A stretch of DNA of 64,000 nucleotides from a bacterium (GCA_017557885.1 JAFYXV010000004.1:96552-160551), one strand, 5' to 3'; positions 17,785-26,010 are shown, numbered from the stretch's first letter. Notes: generated by a model not told the origin, from the sequence alone. Numbers and translations: made by a program.

Positions 17785-20049
17785 ATGAAAAAAGCATTGC
17801 TGTTTTTGCTGCCTTTTATTTTGACATCATCTATTTTCGCTGCAAATGAAGCAATCAAGCCGGACGGCGAAGGAACGGCAGAGTCCCCCTATGTTCTGAC
17901 AAGAATCGAGAATCTTGTCTGGATGGGGGATAATATGAAAGATTGCAGATCAAGCGTTTTCTGTTTAGGAAACGATATTGACTGCAGCGAAACGAAGTAT
18001 TGGGAATCCCCTTTTGTATCAATAGGCTGGCCAAAAGAAATGTATGGACAAGCCTATAATTTTTTAGGCGTATTAGATGGTAAAAATTATACTATCAAAA
18101 ATTTATATTCTAAAAGTGCTGATGGTTTAATACATGGATTATGGGGGGCGGAGATAAAAAATTTATATCTTGATAACATGAATTTAGGAAGTTTTTCTAG
18201 CGGCGCTAGAGGCGGTTTGACTCAAACTTGTAATGATAGTGTTGTATCAAATGTTCATGTTTCAGGACAGATTTCTGGTTCAGGAGATTGCGGAGGAATT
18301 TTCAGTCATGTTTATAGTTCGAAGATCGATAATTGTTCCTTTATCGGAATTATAAACGGATTTGGCGATAGCACACTAGGGGGGATTGCTAGTTTCGCTG
18401 ATTATAGCACCTTAATTTTTTGCAAAGCTTCTGGCTTTATAAATAACATAAACGGAGCTTCAGATATTGGCGGCATCTGCGGTTTGGCAGTGGGAGCCCC
18501 CGATTTTAATGATTATTGTATTCGTTATTGCATTGCTGACATGAAAATTAGTGCAAAAGGAAATATTGGTGGGATAGTGGCGCAGAACTATATGTACAAT
18601 GTTAAACATTATCCAGACGGAGATGTCTTATACGAAAATTGTGGACTCATAAACAATTATTCCTTATGTGTTGGAGATGTTTCTTCTGCTGACAATGCCG
18701 GTGGAATTTGCGCTGTGTGCAGCACAAACTGCATTGACATAGGTAATTTTTATGACAAAACGGGAATTAGCGGCACGCAATTTGGAATAGGTTTGTCTTC
18801 GGACAAAATGAAAAGGAGATCTTCCTTTTCTAATTGGGATTTTGATAATGTTTGGGCTATCCATGAATTTGAATCCACACCATATTGGATGATTGGAGGA
18901 GAAAAACCATATAGAGTATTCTATTCAACAAAATTCCCTGGAACATTAAATATTACTCCAGAGAAAAGAAGCTACGCTTTTAATGAGAATATATCTATAA
19001 ACGTTACGATTCCTGAAAACAGTGTTTTTATTGGATTTCAAGGTGATCTTGAAGGGACCGAAACAAATATTTCCCTTGTTCTGAAGAAAGATTTGGCAAT
19101 AATCGGTAAATTCGCAAAATATATTAGTTCGGCAGACGATTTTATTAAGATTGGTAGAGATCAAGATTATCCACAAGATGGATACTATATTCAAACCACA
19201 GATTTGAATATGTCAACAACAGATTATCCTGTTCCAGTCTCTTTTTGTGGAGTTTATGACGGTGGTAATCATGTTATCAGCAATGTTATGTTCAATAATC
19301 CTTCCAGGTATATGGGACTGTTTTCTTCGGTTTCAGAAGCTAAGATATACAATCTTGGAATTAGAGATGTTAAAAACAATACAAGAGTTTCATATTTTGG
19401 CCTTATGGGAGGAGGGGCTATAGCTTCAGAAATAAGTAATTGTTATATTAGCACGAGCGTAGAGTTAAATGGGTCAAATTATTCAGGAGGTTTTTTCAGT
19501 TCTTTTGAAAAGTCACAAATGATTAATTGTGAGTTCCGAGGAGAATTATATAGTTCTGTTTATTTCGGAGGTTTGACATACTTTGCGGCCCATAGCTCGT
19601 TTGAAGGATGTTCCGCTGAGATCTTTGGTTCGTCCAATATCAGCAAGGATAAAATAAGCGGGTTGATGTTTTTAGGGACGCCCAACCTTTTTTTGAATTG
19701 TTATGTTAAGGGCGATTGCTTTAATTATGCTTTCACAGCGCCTACCAGTAACTCAGAATTAACTTTTTCCAATTGCTATGCTTTTGCTGAAAGCGAATGC
19801 GTTTTAGAAAAGGCAAATTACATTAACTGTTATTTCAATTCCAACTGTGTTGAGCAAGTTGAAGGCGTAACAGGCTTCGTCAGCGAAGAGGAAATGAAAA
19901 AGCAGGAAACTTACGCTGGCTGGGACTTCGACGAGATCTGGGATATCGACGATGGCGTTGGTACGCCGTATTTCAGATACGCTGTGCCGGAGCCGGTTGG
20001 GATGCTTGCTTTGCTTTTGCTTGCTTTGGCGGCGGTGCGAAAGCGGTGA
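17785..20049 (+). CDS. Cassette gene C3: GLUG-type beta-helix protein with PEP-CTERM anchor
   Basis: 754 residues, signal peptide MKKALLFLLPFILTSSIFA. Same plan as C1 and C2: ESPYVLTRIENLVWM opening, GGI/GGL turn repeats with conserved N-C-x-F/A pairs (DNCSFIGIINGFG; FCKASGFI; RYCIADMKISAKGNIGGI), central GTLNITPEKRSYAFNENI, second turn-rich half, VEGVTGFVSEEEMKKQETYA, and the tail PEPVGMLALLLLALAAVRKR, which differs from C1 at one residue. The last 60 residues and the downstream DNA match C1 far better than the middle of the proteins does. This suggests recent exchange at the 3' end. Predicted exosortase-anchored surface protein. Confidence 0.8.
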   Translation: MKKALLFLLPFILTSSIFAANEAIKPDGEGTAESPYVLTRIENLVWMGDNMKDCRSSVFCLGNDIDCSETKYWESPFVSIGWPKEMYGQAYNFLGVLDGKNYTIKNLYSKSADGLIHGLWGAEIKNLYLDNMNLGSFSSGARGGLTQTCNDSVVSNVHVSGQISGSGDCGGIFSHVYSSKIDNCSFIGIINGFGDSTLGGIASFADYSTLIFCKASGFINNINGASDIGGICGLAVGAPDFNDYCIRYCIADMKISAKGNIGGIVAQNYMYNVKHYPDGDVLYENCGLINNYSLCVGDVSSADNAGGICAVCSTNCIDIGNFYDKTGISGTQFGIGLSSDKMKRRSSFSNWDFDNVWAIHEFESTPYWMIGGEKPYRVFYSTKFPGTLNITPEKRSYAFNENISINVTIPENSVFIGFQGDLEGTETNISLVLKKDLAIIGKFAKYISSADDFIKIGRDQDYPQDGYYIQTTDLNMSTTDYPVPVSFCGVYDGGNHVISNVMFNNPSRYMGLFSSVSEAKIYNLGIRDVKNNTRVSYFGLMGGGAIASEISNCYISTSVELNGSNYSGGFFSSFEKSQMINCEFRGELYSSVYFGGLTYFAAHSSFEGCSAEIFGSSNISKDKISGLMFLGTPNLFLNCYVKGDCFNYAFTAPTSNSELTFSNCYAFAESECVLEKANYINCYFNSNCVEQVEGVTGFVSEEEMKKQETYAGWDFDEIWDIDDGVGTPYFRYAVPEPVGMLALLLLALAAVRKR

Positions 20050-20074
20050 TCTTATTTAGCGCCTGATGAATAAG

Positions 20075-20102
20075 GGAGCCCCCGTGCGGGGGCTCCTTTT
20101 TT
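20075..20102 (+). terminator. Strong rho-independent terminator after cassette 3
   Basis: GGAGCCCCC (20075-20083), loop GTGC, GGGGGCTCC (20088-20096), then TTTTTT. The preceding 35 bases and the stem resemble the sequence after C1 at 2855-2940 read on the minus strand. Confidence 0.92.
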
Positions 20103-20174
20103 CTATTCCCCAAAATCAATATTTTTTCAAAATTGGGGAATAGAGAGCCGAAGCCTGATCACAGTTTTTGTCGT

Positions 20175-20204
20175 TTGAAATTCAGATGTTAGTTTTGATA
20201 TAAT
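20175..20204 (+). promoter_or_regulatory. Promoter for the 20257-22033 pair
   Basis: TTGAAA (20175-20180), 18-base spacer, TATAAT (20199-20204) with an extended TG two bases before it. Expected start near 20211, giving a leader of about 45 bases ending in GGAAGGAGGGG. Confidence 0.8.
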
Positions 20205-20256
20205 CCTCACAATTACGCATTTAATAATCACGAATTCCATTTTGGAAGGAGGGGAT

Positions 20257-20745
20257 ATGAACAAAACGATTTATTTATGCGGCCTGGCGGCGATGGTTTT
20301 GGCTTTCGCTTCCTGGGCAGTGGCGGATCCTGTGGAGATCCCGTACGACGGCTGGTCGAACGAATTCTCCATCGACACTCAGAACACTGTCGATGGCGGC
20401 AGCCTGATCCTTTACAACACGGACGCTATACGTTATGACGCTAAGTGGGCGGAAGGAACCGACAGGTATGTGAAGATCTTCGCCACGCCGAAAACTACGG
20501 GCGTTCCTTACCTTGTTTACACGAGCGGTTTGGAAGAAGAGGGCAATTATGTTTTCGATTACGCTGAGATAGACGATCCGGAATATCTGCCTTGGTACAC
20601 CGATTACACATTCTCTTACGTTATCTACAGCGGCGATGAGGTCATAGACACCTATGAAGCGCCGGCGAACGTTAAGATCATGCCGGAACCTTGTTTTGCT
20701 TTGATTGCTGTTTTGGCTTTTAGCTTAGTCTGGAGGAGGAGATAA
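20257..20745 (+). CDS. Small exported protein with PEP-CTERM-like tail
   Basis: 162 residues from the ATG at 20257, which follows a very strong GGAAGGAGGGG site and opens a signal peptide (MNKTIYLCGLAAMVLAFASW, cleavage probably before DPVEIPYDG). The body is short and beta-rich (TVDGGSLILYNTDAIRYDA; RYVKIFATPKTTG) and may be a small beta-sandwich. It ends MPEPCFALIAVLAFSLVWRRR, which fits the PEP, hydrophobic stretch and basic end of an exosortase signal, with an unusual cysteine after PEP. One base separates it from the SUMF1-domain gene, so the two are co-translated. Function unknown. Confidence 0.75.
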   Translation: MNKTIYLCGLAAMVLAFASWAVADPVEIPYDGWSNEFSIDTQNTVDGGSLILYNTDAIRYDAKWAEGTDRYVKIFATPKTTGVPYLVYTSGLEEEGNYVFDYAEIDDPEYLPWYTDYTFSYVIYSGDEVIDTYEAPANVKIMPEPCFALIAVLAFSLVWRRR

Positions 20746-20746
20746 T

Positions 20747-22033
20747 ATGAAATCTTTATTGCTGACTGTTATGGCAGTTTTGACGGCCTCCTTTGTTTTT
20801 GCCGAGGCTGTCAACGTTACGGCTTACCAGCGCTGGCCCTGGAACGGCAAAGTGGACATCACATTTACGATCCCGGAACCCGATACGGACGAGACCAGGA
20901 TCTATTCTGTTGAATACTTCGTCTCCATCGACGGCGGCGAACCGATTGCTCTCACTGCCATTGAAGGCGACGGCGCGGGCGGCGAGGCGGTTATTACGCC
21001 CGGTTTGAAAAAGGCCGTGTGGGACGCTTATCAGGATATGCCCAATCTTTCCGGATGCAAGGCGAAGATCGGCGTCGTCGCTGAGGATATCACCGAAGAG
21101 TCTTTCTTTATGAAGATGGATCTGGCCACCGGCAAGATGGTGATCTCCAAAACCGGGCCGAGCGTTGCTCCAGGCGCTTCCAGCAAAAGGACTGAGCTCT
21201 GGTTCAAGAACGTTAAGCCCGGAACTTTCACTATGGGTTCCGGCACGGGTGAAGTTGGCAGAAACGCCAACGAAACTCAGCATGAAGTGACCATCACGAA
21301 GCCTTTCATGATCGGCGTTTTCGAACTGACGCAGGCGCAGTGTCTGCTTTTGACCGGCGAAAATCCCTCTTACCACAGCGGCGAAGGTTATATATTTGTC
21401 GGCGGCGATTGTTTGCCCGTGGATAGCACCAATTACAACAAGCTGCGCGGCACCGGAGACGGAGCCACCTGGCCGACTTACACCGACCACCGCGTCGATG
21501 CCACCAGCCTGATCGGCAAGATCAGAGCGCATTTCGACAACAAGTATCTCTTCGACCTGCCGACGGAAGCCCAGTGGGAATACGCCTGCAGAGCGATCGA
21601 AAAAGAAGACGGCACCTATGATTTCCATGGCGACAACGTCTGGAACAACGGACTGCCTTACGATCGGGTTAACAATTATGTGGATAACAACCTTGATAAA
21701 GTGGGCTGGAATACTCATAACGCCATTACTAACAGTGTTCAGACGACTCGTGAAGTCGGGCTTCTGGAACCCAACGGCCTCGGCCTTTACGATATGCACG
21801 GGAATGTTTCGGAAATGTGTCTGGATTGGCAGGCCGCGGACATTACTTCCTACACCACCGACCCGGTCGGGCCGGCTACCGGGTCAAACAGGATCAGACG
21901 CGGCGGAAACGTTTATCAGAATAGTTTTGCCACAAAACAATACAGACAAGCTTACCGCAGCGGGGTCACTCCCAATCTCAGCGGCTACGCCCTGCCTTAT
22001 ATAGGCTGTCGCCTGGTTTTGATCCTTCCGTAA
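20747..22033 (+). CDS. Exported SUMF1/FGE-sulfatase-domain protein, probably non-catalytic
   Basis: 428 residues with signal peptide (MKSLLLTVMAVLTASFVFA). Residues about 20-150 form a beta-rich N-terminal region. From about 155 the formylglycine-generating-enzyme (SUMF1) fold follows: FTMGSGTGEVGRNANETQHE, KPFMIGVFELTQAQ, LPTEAQWEYACRA, NGLGLYDMHGNVSEMCLDW, RRGGNVY and GCRLV at the end. The paired cysteines that catalytic enzymes carry near RNT/S-x-x-x-x in the last 30 residues are absent (RQAYRSGVTPNLSGYALPYI), so I infer a ligand-binding or structural role rather than sulfatase activation. Start supported by GGAGGAGGAGA overlapping the previous gene's end. Confidence 0.85.
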   Translation: MKSLLLTVMAVLTASFVFAEAVNVTAYQRWPWNGKVDITFTIPEPDTDETRIYSVEYFVSIDGGEPIALTAIEGDGAGGEAVITPGLKKAVWDAYQDMPNLSGCKAKIGVVAEDITEESFFMKMDLATGKMVISKTGPSVAPGASSKRTELWFKNVKPGTFTMGSGTGEVGRNANETQHEVTITKPFMIGVFELTQAQCLLLTGENPSYHSGEGYIFVGGDCLPVDSTNYNKLRGTGDGATWPTYTDHRVDATSLIGKIRAHFDNKYLFDLPTEAQWEYACRAIEKEDGTYDFHGDNVWNNGLPYDRVNNYVDNNLDKVGWNTHNAITNSVQTTREVGLLEPNGLGLYDMHGNVSEMCLDWQAADITSYTTDPVGPATGSNRIRRGGNVYQNSFATKQYRQAYRSGVTPNLSGYALPYIGCRLVLILP

Positions 22034-22059
22034 GAAAAAACGATCGGCTGAATAAAAAA

Positions 22060-22085
22060 AGCGCTTCAAATGAAGCGCTTTTTTT
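22060..22085. terminator. Bidirectional terminator
   Basis: AGCGCTTCA (22060-22068), loop AA, TGAAGCGCT (22071-22079), flanked by A-runs and T-runs on both sides. Serves the SUMF1 gene rightward and the DUF3298 gene leftward. Confidence 0.92.
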
Positions 22086-22108
22086 ATGATGCCGAAGGTG
22101 AAGAAGGC

Positions 22109-22696
22109 CTATTTTTCCACGACGACTTCTATGATGCCGTCGGCGTAGCAGGCCACTTCGTATTGGTTGAAGACAAAATGCCAGCCGTCTGAGGAAAGGT
22201 AAAAATTTTCCGTGAGAGTGGGCTCCGCCAGAAGATGCTCTTCGCCCTGCAATTCCTTGACGACCAATTCTCTTATTTTGGTCAGGAGAGCCTTCTGCTC
22301 TTCCTTTTTCCAGACGTCGTCGATCCTCAATATTTTTCCGCTTTTCCTGTCGATGGTGCCGACGTCTATGGCGGTGATGCCGTGGGCGCCTCCGGTGTAA
22401 TAGAAGCCTTTTGACATATAGCTGACATGATCTTCGTCGGCGTATATCGGCTTTAGTTCCTTGCTGGCCTCCCAGTTGAGCATAAAGCTGTTCGTGATCT
22501 CTTGCGTGGCGATATTGCATTGCCCGGTCAGGCAGCAATCTCTCAGCGCGGCAAGGTAAACCACGAGATTGTTGGAAAAGCCGAAGCCTTGTTCGTCGTC
22601 GAACAATTCTTCTTCATGAGAGTTTGAAAGCCTTCCCGCGAAGAAAGCGCCGGCAGCCAGTAAAATGACAAGCAGGGCAAAAAATATTTTTTTCAT
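22109..22696 (-). CDS. Membrane-anchored DUF3298 (RsiV-like) protein
   Basis: 195 residues. An N-terminal hydrophobic segment (KIFFALLVILLAAGAFFAG) acts as signal or anchor. The C-terminal part fits the DUF3298 domain known from RsiV-type proteins: YYTGGAHGITAIDVGTIDRK, GKILRIDDVW, and FYLSSDGWHFVFNQYEVACY followed by ADGIIEVVVEK. There is no N-terminal anti-sigma domain, so it is not a full RsiV. Four cysteines lie in the mature part, including a close group (DCCLTGQC), possible disulphides. It is separated from lpxA by a terminator and has its own -10 box 7 bases before the ATG, with no Shine-Dalgarno sequence. Role unknown; lysozyme binding is known only for RsiV. Confidence 0.75.
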   Translation of the reverse strand: MKKIFFALLVILLAAGAFFAGRLSNSHEEELFDDEQGFGFSNNLVVYLAALRDCCLTGQCNIATQEITNSFMLNWEASKELKPIYADEDHVSYMSKGFYYTGGAHGITAIDVGTIDRKSGKILRIDDVWKKEEQKALLTKIRELVVKELQGEEHLLAEPTLTENFYLSSDGWHFVFNQYEVACYADGIIEVVVEK

Positions 22697-22703
22697 GCTT
22701 TAT

Positions 22704-22709
22704 ATTATA
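22704..22709 (-). promoter_or_regulatory. -10 box for the DUF3298 gene (near-leaderless)
   Basis: Minus-strand TATAAT at 22704-22709, with only 7 bases between it and the ATG at 22696. No convincing -35 box or ribosome-binding site, so the transcript may start at or next to the ATG. Confidence 0.5.
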
Positions 22710-22728
22710 GCGGAAAAAGGCGCACGCC

Positions 22729-22753
22729 AAAAAAAGAAGCCCTTCCGGGCTTC
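22729..22753 (-). terminator. Terminator of the lipid A operon
   Basis: On the minus strand GAAGCCC, loop GGAA, GGGCTTC (22736-22753), followed by seven T (22729-22735). Confidence 0.9.
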
Positions 22754-22785
22754 CTTTGAAGTGTTAGAAAATAATGGGCATAACT

Positions 22786-23556
22786 TTACCTTGTCAGGCC
22801 GCGCTCGCATTTGGTGAGAAATTCCGCGAGTTCCATTATTTCCGGAACGTCGGCGTAATCCTGTTTGAGTTTCTCCACGGCGTCCTTGAGTTTCATCTCC
22901 TGGCGGAAGACGATCTTGTAGGCCTGGTTCATCTTCTGGATGGTCTCGTCGGGGATGCCGAGCCTGCTCATCCTGACGCGGTTGATGGTGGCGCAGCGGG
23001 GCGGAACGCCGTCCACCAGCGTGAAGGGCGCGACGTCCATGGTGACTTTCGTGCAGCCGCCGATCATGGCCATTTTGCCGATGCGGCAGAACTGGTGCAC
23101 GCCCGCCATGCCGCTTAAAACGGCGTAGTCGCCGACCTGGACGTGCCCGGCCAAAGTGGCGGCGTTGGACATGATGATGTTGTTGCCCAGGATGCACTCG
23201 TGGGCGATGTGGCAGTAGGCCATGATGAGGTTGTTGTTGCCGACGATCGTCTTGCTGCCGTCCAAGGTGGCGCAGTGAATGGTGGCGAATTCCCTCACGA
23301 CGTTGTCGTTGCCTATTTCAAGGTAGCATTTGTTGCCTTCCTTGTATTTCAGGTCCTGCGTTTTGTGGCCGATGGCGGCCATGGGGAAGAAGGTGTTCCT
23401 TTCGCCGATGGTCGTAAGGCCGTCAATGACAACGTGGCTCATCAGTTTCGAGCCGGCGCCTATTCTGACGTTTGGGCCGATGACGCAGTAAGGTCCTATT
23501 TCAACGTCCGGGGCGATCTGGGCGCCCGGGCTGATGACTGCGGTTGGATGGATCAT
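22786..23556 (-). CDS. lpxA: UDP-N-acetylglucosamine O-acyltransferase
   Basis: First enzyme of lipid A synthesis: transfers a 3-hydroxyacyl chain from ACP to the 3-OH of UDP-GlcNAc in the cytoplasm. 256 residues, close to the usual 255-265. Left-handed beta-helix hexapeptides fill residues 1-185 (IHPTAVISPGAQIAPDVEIG; AGHVQVGDYAVLSG; HQFCRIGKMAMIGG), with H119 in CHIAHECILG at the position of the E. coli catalytic H125. The helical C-terminal domain carries NRVRMSRLGIP. Last gene of the operon skp-skp-lpxD-lpxC-fabZ-lpxA, 7 bases after fabZ. Identification is secure; acyl-chain length preference cannot be read here. Confidence 0.96.
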   Translation of the reverse strand: MIHPTAVISPGAQIAPDVEIGPYCVIGPNVRIGAGSKLMSHVVIDGLTTIGERNTFFPMAAIGHKTQDLKYKEGNKCYLEIGNDNVVREFATIHCATLDGSKTIVGNNNLIMAYCHIAHECILGNNIIMSNAATLAGHVQVGDYAVLSGMAGVHQFCRIGKMAMIGGCTKVTMDVAPFTLVDGVPPRCATINRVRMSRLGIPDETIQKMNQAYKIVFRQEMKLKDAVEKLKQDYADVPEIMELAEFLTKCERGLTR

Positions 23557-23563
23557 AGGGGAT

Positions 23564-24040
23564 TTATTCCTTAGTGTCTTTTTCTTCTTTGTTTATCACG
23601 ACGGCGAAGGCCAGTTCGCCTTCGGCGACTTTCTGGCCGTCCACGGAAGCGACGGCTTTGCATTTGCCCATGGTGGAGCGCATGGAGATGATGTCGATCC
23701 TTAAGTGAAGCTGATCGCCCGGCTGGACGGGTTTTCTAAACTTCACTTTGTCCATGGTCAAAAAGTAGGGGATGAGGCCCTTGAACCTCGGGTTGGACAA
23801 AACGACGATGGCCGCGGCCTGGGCCAGGGATTCCATGATAAGGACGCCAGGCATGACAGGCTGACCGGGGAAGTGGCCGACGAAGAAAGGCTCGTTCATG
23901 GTGACGTTCTTTATTGCGTCAACGTAGGTCTCGCAGTCGGTGGCCACGACTTTGTCAACTAAAAGGAAAGGAGGACGGTGGGGCAGAAGCGCCATGATGT
24001 CCTGAATGTTTAAGCTTATCGGAGCTTTGGTTTCTTCCAT
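23564..24040 (-). CDS. fabZ: 3-hydroxyacyl-ACP dehydratase
   Basis: Dehydrates 3-hydroxyacyl-ACP in fatty acid elongation. It competes with LpxA and LpxD for the same substrate, which explains the common pairing of these genes. 158 residues, hot-dog fold, with LLPHRPPFLLVDKV at the N-terminus and the active-site stretch GHFPGQPVMPGVLIMESLAQ, where H56 and E70 are the catalytic pair. It lies 18 bases after lpxC and 7 before lpxA. In some phyla lpxC and fabZ are fused; here they are separate. Nothing unusual in length or motifs. Confidence 0.96.
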   Translation of the reverse strand: MEETKAPISLNIQDIMALLPHRPPFLLVDKVVATDCETYVDAIKNVTMNEPFFVGHFPGQPVMPGVLIMESLAQAAAIVVLSNPRFKGLIPYFLTMDKVKFRKPVQPGDQLHLRIDIISMRSTMGKCKAVASVDGQKVAEGELAFAVVINKEEKDTKE

Positions 24041-24058
24041 GATCTTTTATACGGTTGA

Positions 24059-24937
24059 TTAATTTTTGTTAGCCAGGGCGAAGAGCGCCGCTGCGGCTTT
24101 GTTGTTCAGGGTGTGTCCGGAGCGGGAGGAGATCACGTGGGCTTTCAGTCTTCTTCCCGTGAGGGCCAGGTCGCCTATAAGGTCCATCACTTTGTGACGG
24201 ACGAACTCGTCTTCATAGCGGAGGCCGTCTTTGCTAAGGATGGCGCTGTCGGTGATGACGATGGCGTTGTTTAGGGAGCCGCCCTTGATGAGGCCTCTGG
24301 AAAGCAGGGCCGACAGTTCGCTGTAAAGGGCGAAGGTCCTGCTTGGCGCGATGTTCGTAATGAAGTTTTCCTCATTGACGACTGTTTCGAAGAACTGCGT
24401 GCCGATGAGGGGATGGGGATAGCTCATGGTGTAGCTGATCTTGTATTCCTCAGAAGGCAGGATCTCGATGGTCGCGTCGCCGTGCTCGACTTTGATGGGC
24501 TCGGTCACCGTAAGCTCGGGAAGTCTTTCCTCATCGAGCTCGACAATGCCGGCTTCTTTTAAGGTGTTGGCGAAATCTATGCCGCTGCCGTCCATAAGGG
24601 GCGTTTCCATAGCGGTCGCTTCCACGAAGAGGTTGTCGATGCCGAGGCAGTAGACGGAGGCCATCAGGTGCTCCACGGTCAGGACCACGATGGGAACCGG
24701 CTTGGGAGACTGGGGAATGTTTATAAGCTTTCCTATAGTGGTGCTGCGGTCGGTGTTGAGTACGGAAGGCACCCTTGCCGGGAAGGCCACGCCGCCAGGG
24801 ATTGGCACGTCGGTCCTTTTGAAGACGACGCCGGTATTGGCGGGGGCCGGCAGGAACCTCAGGGAGGTGATCTCTCCGGAATGAAGCCCGATGCCGCTTA
24901 TCTTGGTCTCTTTGGCGATCGTTGTCTGTTTAGTCAT
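24059..24937 (-). CDS. lpxC: UDP-3-O-acyl-N-acetylglucosamine deacetylase
   Basis: Zinc amidase for the committed step of lipid A synthesis. 292 residues, a little shorter than E. coli LpxC (305). Visible: KISGIGLHSGE at the N-terminus, VEHLMA (E89, H90), HKVMDLIGDLAL (H248, D252) and SGHTLN (H275). H90, H248 and D252 should bind zinc, with E89 and H275 acting in catalysis. Its ATGA start overlaps the lpxD stop by 4 bases, so translation is coupled. Placing lpxC beside fabZ and lpxA recalls the Chlamydia order, in line with a PVC origin. Confidence 0.96.
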   Translation of the reverse strand: MTKQTTIAKETKISGIGLHSGEITSLRFLPAPANTGVVFKRTDVPIPGGVAFPARVPSVLNTDRSTTIGKLINIPQSPKPVPIVVLTVEHLMASVYCLGIDNLFVEATAMETPLMDGSGIDFANTLKEAGIVELDEERLPELTVTEPIKVEHGDATIEILPSEEYKISYTMSYPHPLIGTQFFETVVNEENFITNIAPSRTFALYSELSALLSRGLIKGGSLNNAIVITDSAILSKDGLRYEDEFVRHKVMDLIGDLALTGRRLKAHVISSRSGHTLNNKAAAALFALANKN

Positions 24938-25992
24938 TTTTTCTCTTTTTCTTTAGCTAGTTCTTCTTTGAGAGCCGCCACTTCCTTTTCCAGGTCGTGA
25001 AGCTCTTTTAAGATCTGGGGCAGCTTAACGACGACGCTCTCGCGCTTCTTGTAGGTGATGTGCGGGGTGGCGGGGGAGCCGATGTAGAATCCGGGGTTGT
25101 TGATGTCCTTGGTGACGCCGCATTGTCCGCCGATTATGACGTCGTCGCAGATCGAGATGTGGCCGTTCAGGCCGGCCTGTCCGGCCAGGATGACGCGGTT
25201 GCCGATCTTGGTGGAGCCGCTCATGGCGGAGCAGCCGCAAAGCACGGAGTCTTCGCCGATCTCGCAGTTGTGGGCGACCTGGACGAGGTTGTCTATTTTG
25301 GCGCCGCGCTTCACGATCGTGGTGTCCAATCTGGCGCGGTCGATGCAGGTGTTGGCGCCGATCTCCACGTCGTCGCCGATGCTGACGTTGCCGATCTGGG
25401 GGACTTTCTCGCGCCTGCCGTTTATTTCAAGATATCCGAAGCCGTCGGCGCCGATGACCGTCCCGGGATGGATGGTGACGCGCTCGCCTATTTTGATGCG
25501 TTCCCTGATGGTCACGTGCGGGTAAAGGAAACTGTCGTTGCCGATCTCGGTGAAGTGGCCGACGTAGCAGAAGGCGCCGATCACGCAGTTGTCGCCGATG
25601 GTCGCGCCTTCCTCGATGACGGCGTAGGGCTGGACGGAGACGTTCTTGCCCAGAACAGCGGAGGGGGCTACGATGGCGGTGGGATGGACGCCGGGCGCGA
25701 ATTCCACTTTGGGAGGCGCGATCTGGCTCAGAAGCTCCTGGAGCGCCAGCTGGGGATCGGGCACGATAATGAGGGCGGGAGGACAGTTTTCCGGGATCTT
25801 AAGGCTGGCCCTGACCAAAACGGCCGCGGCTTTCGTGGTCATGAGGGAGGGGACGTACTTCTCAACGTTGAGGAAAGTGATGTCTCCGGGCTTGGCTTCG
25901 TTGATGCCGCCGAAGCCGGAAACTATGGTGTTGGGATCGCCTTTGACTTCGGCTTTCAAAAGACCGGCTATGACTGATACGGGAATTTCCAT
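24934..25992 (-). CDS. lpxD: UDP-3-O-(3-hydroxyacyl)glucosamine N-acyltransferase
   Basis: Adds the second, N-linked 3-hydroxyacyl chain in lipid A synthesis. 352 residues. An N-terminal uridine-binding domain (residues 1-100; NEAKPGDITFLN) precedes hexapeptide repeats of a left-handed beta-helix from HPTAIVAPSAVLG to about 310. The catalytic histidine is H241 in LVQVAHNCEIG (E. coli H239). The C-terminus is a charged helix (LHDLEKEVAALKEELAKEKE) that probably forms a trimeric coiled coil. It begins 18 bases after the second Skp-like gene, as in many Gram-negative operons where chaperone and lipid A genes travel together. Confidence 0.96.
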   Translation of the reverse strand: MEIPVSVIAGLLKAEVKGDPNTIVSGFGGINEAKPGDITFLNVEKYVPSLMTTKAAAVLVRASLKIPENCPPALIIVPDPQLALQELLSQIAPPKVEFAPGVHPTAIVAPSAVLGKNVSVQPYAVIEEGATIGDNCVIGAFCYVGHFTEIGNDSFLYPHVTIRERIKIGERVTIHPGTVIGADGFGYLEINGRREKVPQIGNVSIGDDVEIGANTCIDRARLDTTIVKRGAKIDNLVQVAHNCEIGEDSVLCGCSAMSGSTKIGNRVILAGQAGLNGHISICDDVIIGGQCGVTKDINNPGFYIGSPATPHITYKKRESVVVKLPQILKELHDLEKEVAALKEELAKEKEKK

Positions 25993-26010
25993 TGATTGTG
26001 TTATTTGTCG

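Larger units (their letters stand above)
15412..20049 (+). repeat. A-B-C cassette, copy 3
   Basis: A3-B3-C3 in direct orientation, gaps 9 and 6 bases, ending in a strong terminator at 20075-20102. Together with copy 2 it forms a tandem pair. Confidence 0.85.

Noticed and set aside
2905-20049. A-B-C array as a polymorphic toxin, phage or defence island
   Set aside because: No toxin, immunity, nuclease, phage or recombinase motifs; all nine products have signal peptides and C has a surface anchor.
25060-25977. 305-codon open frame on the plus strand opposite lpxD
   Set aside because: It mirrors the hexapeptide-repeat coding strand (repetitive V/A/D-rich translation), has no family resemblance, and lpxD is certain.
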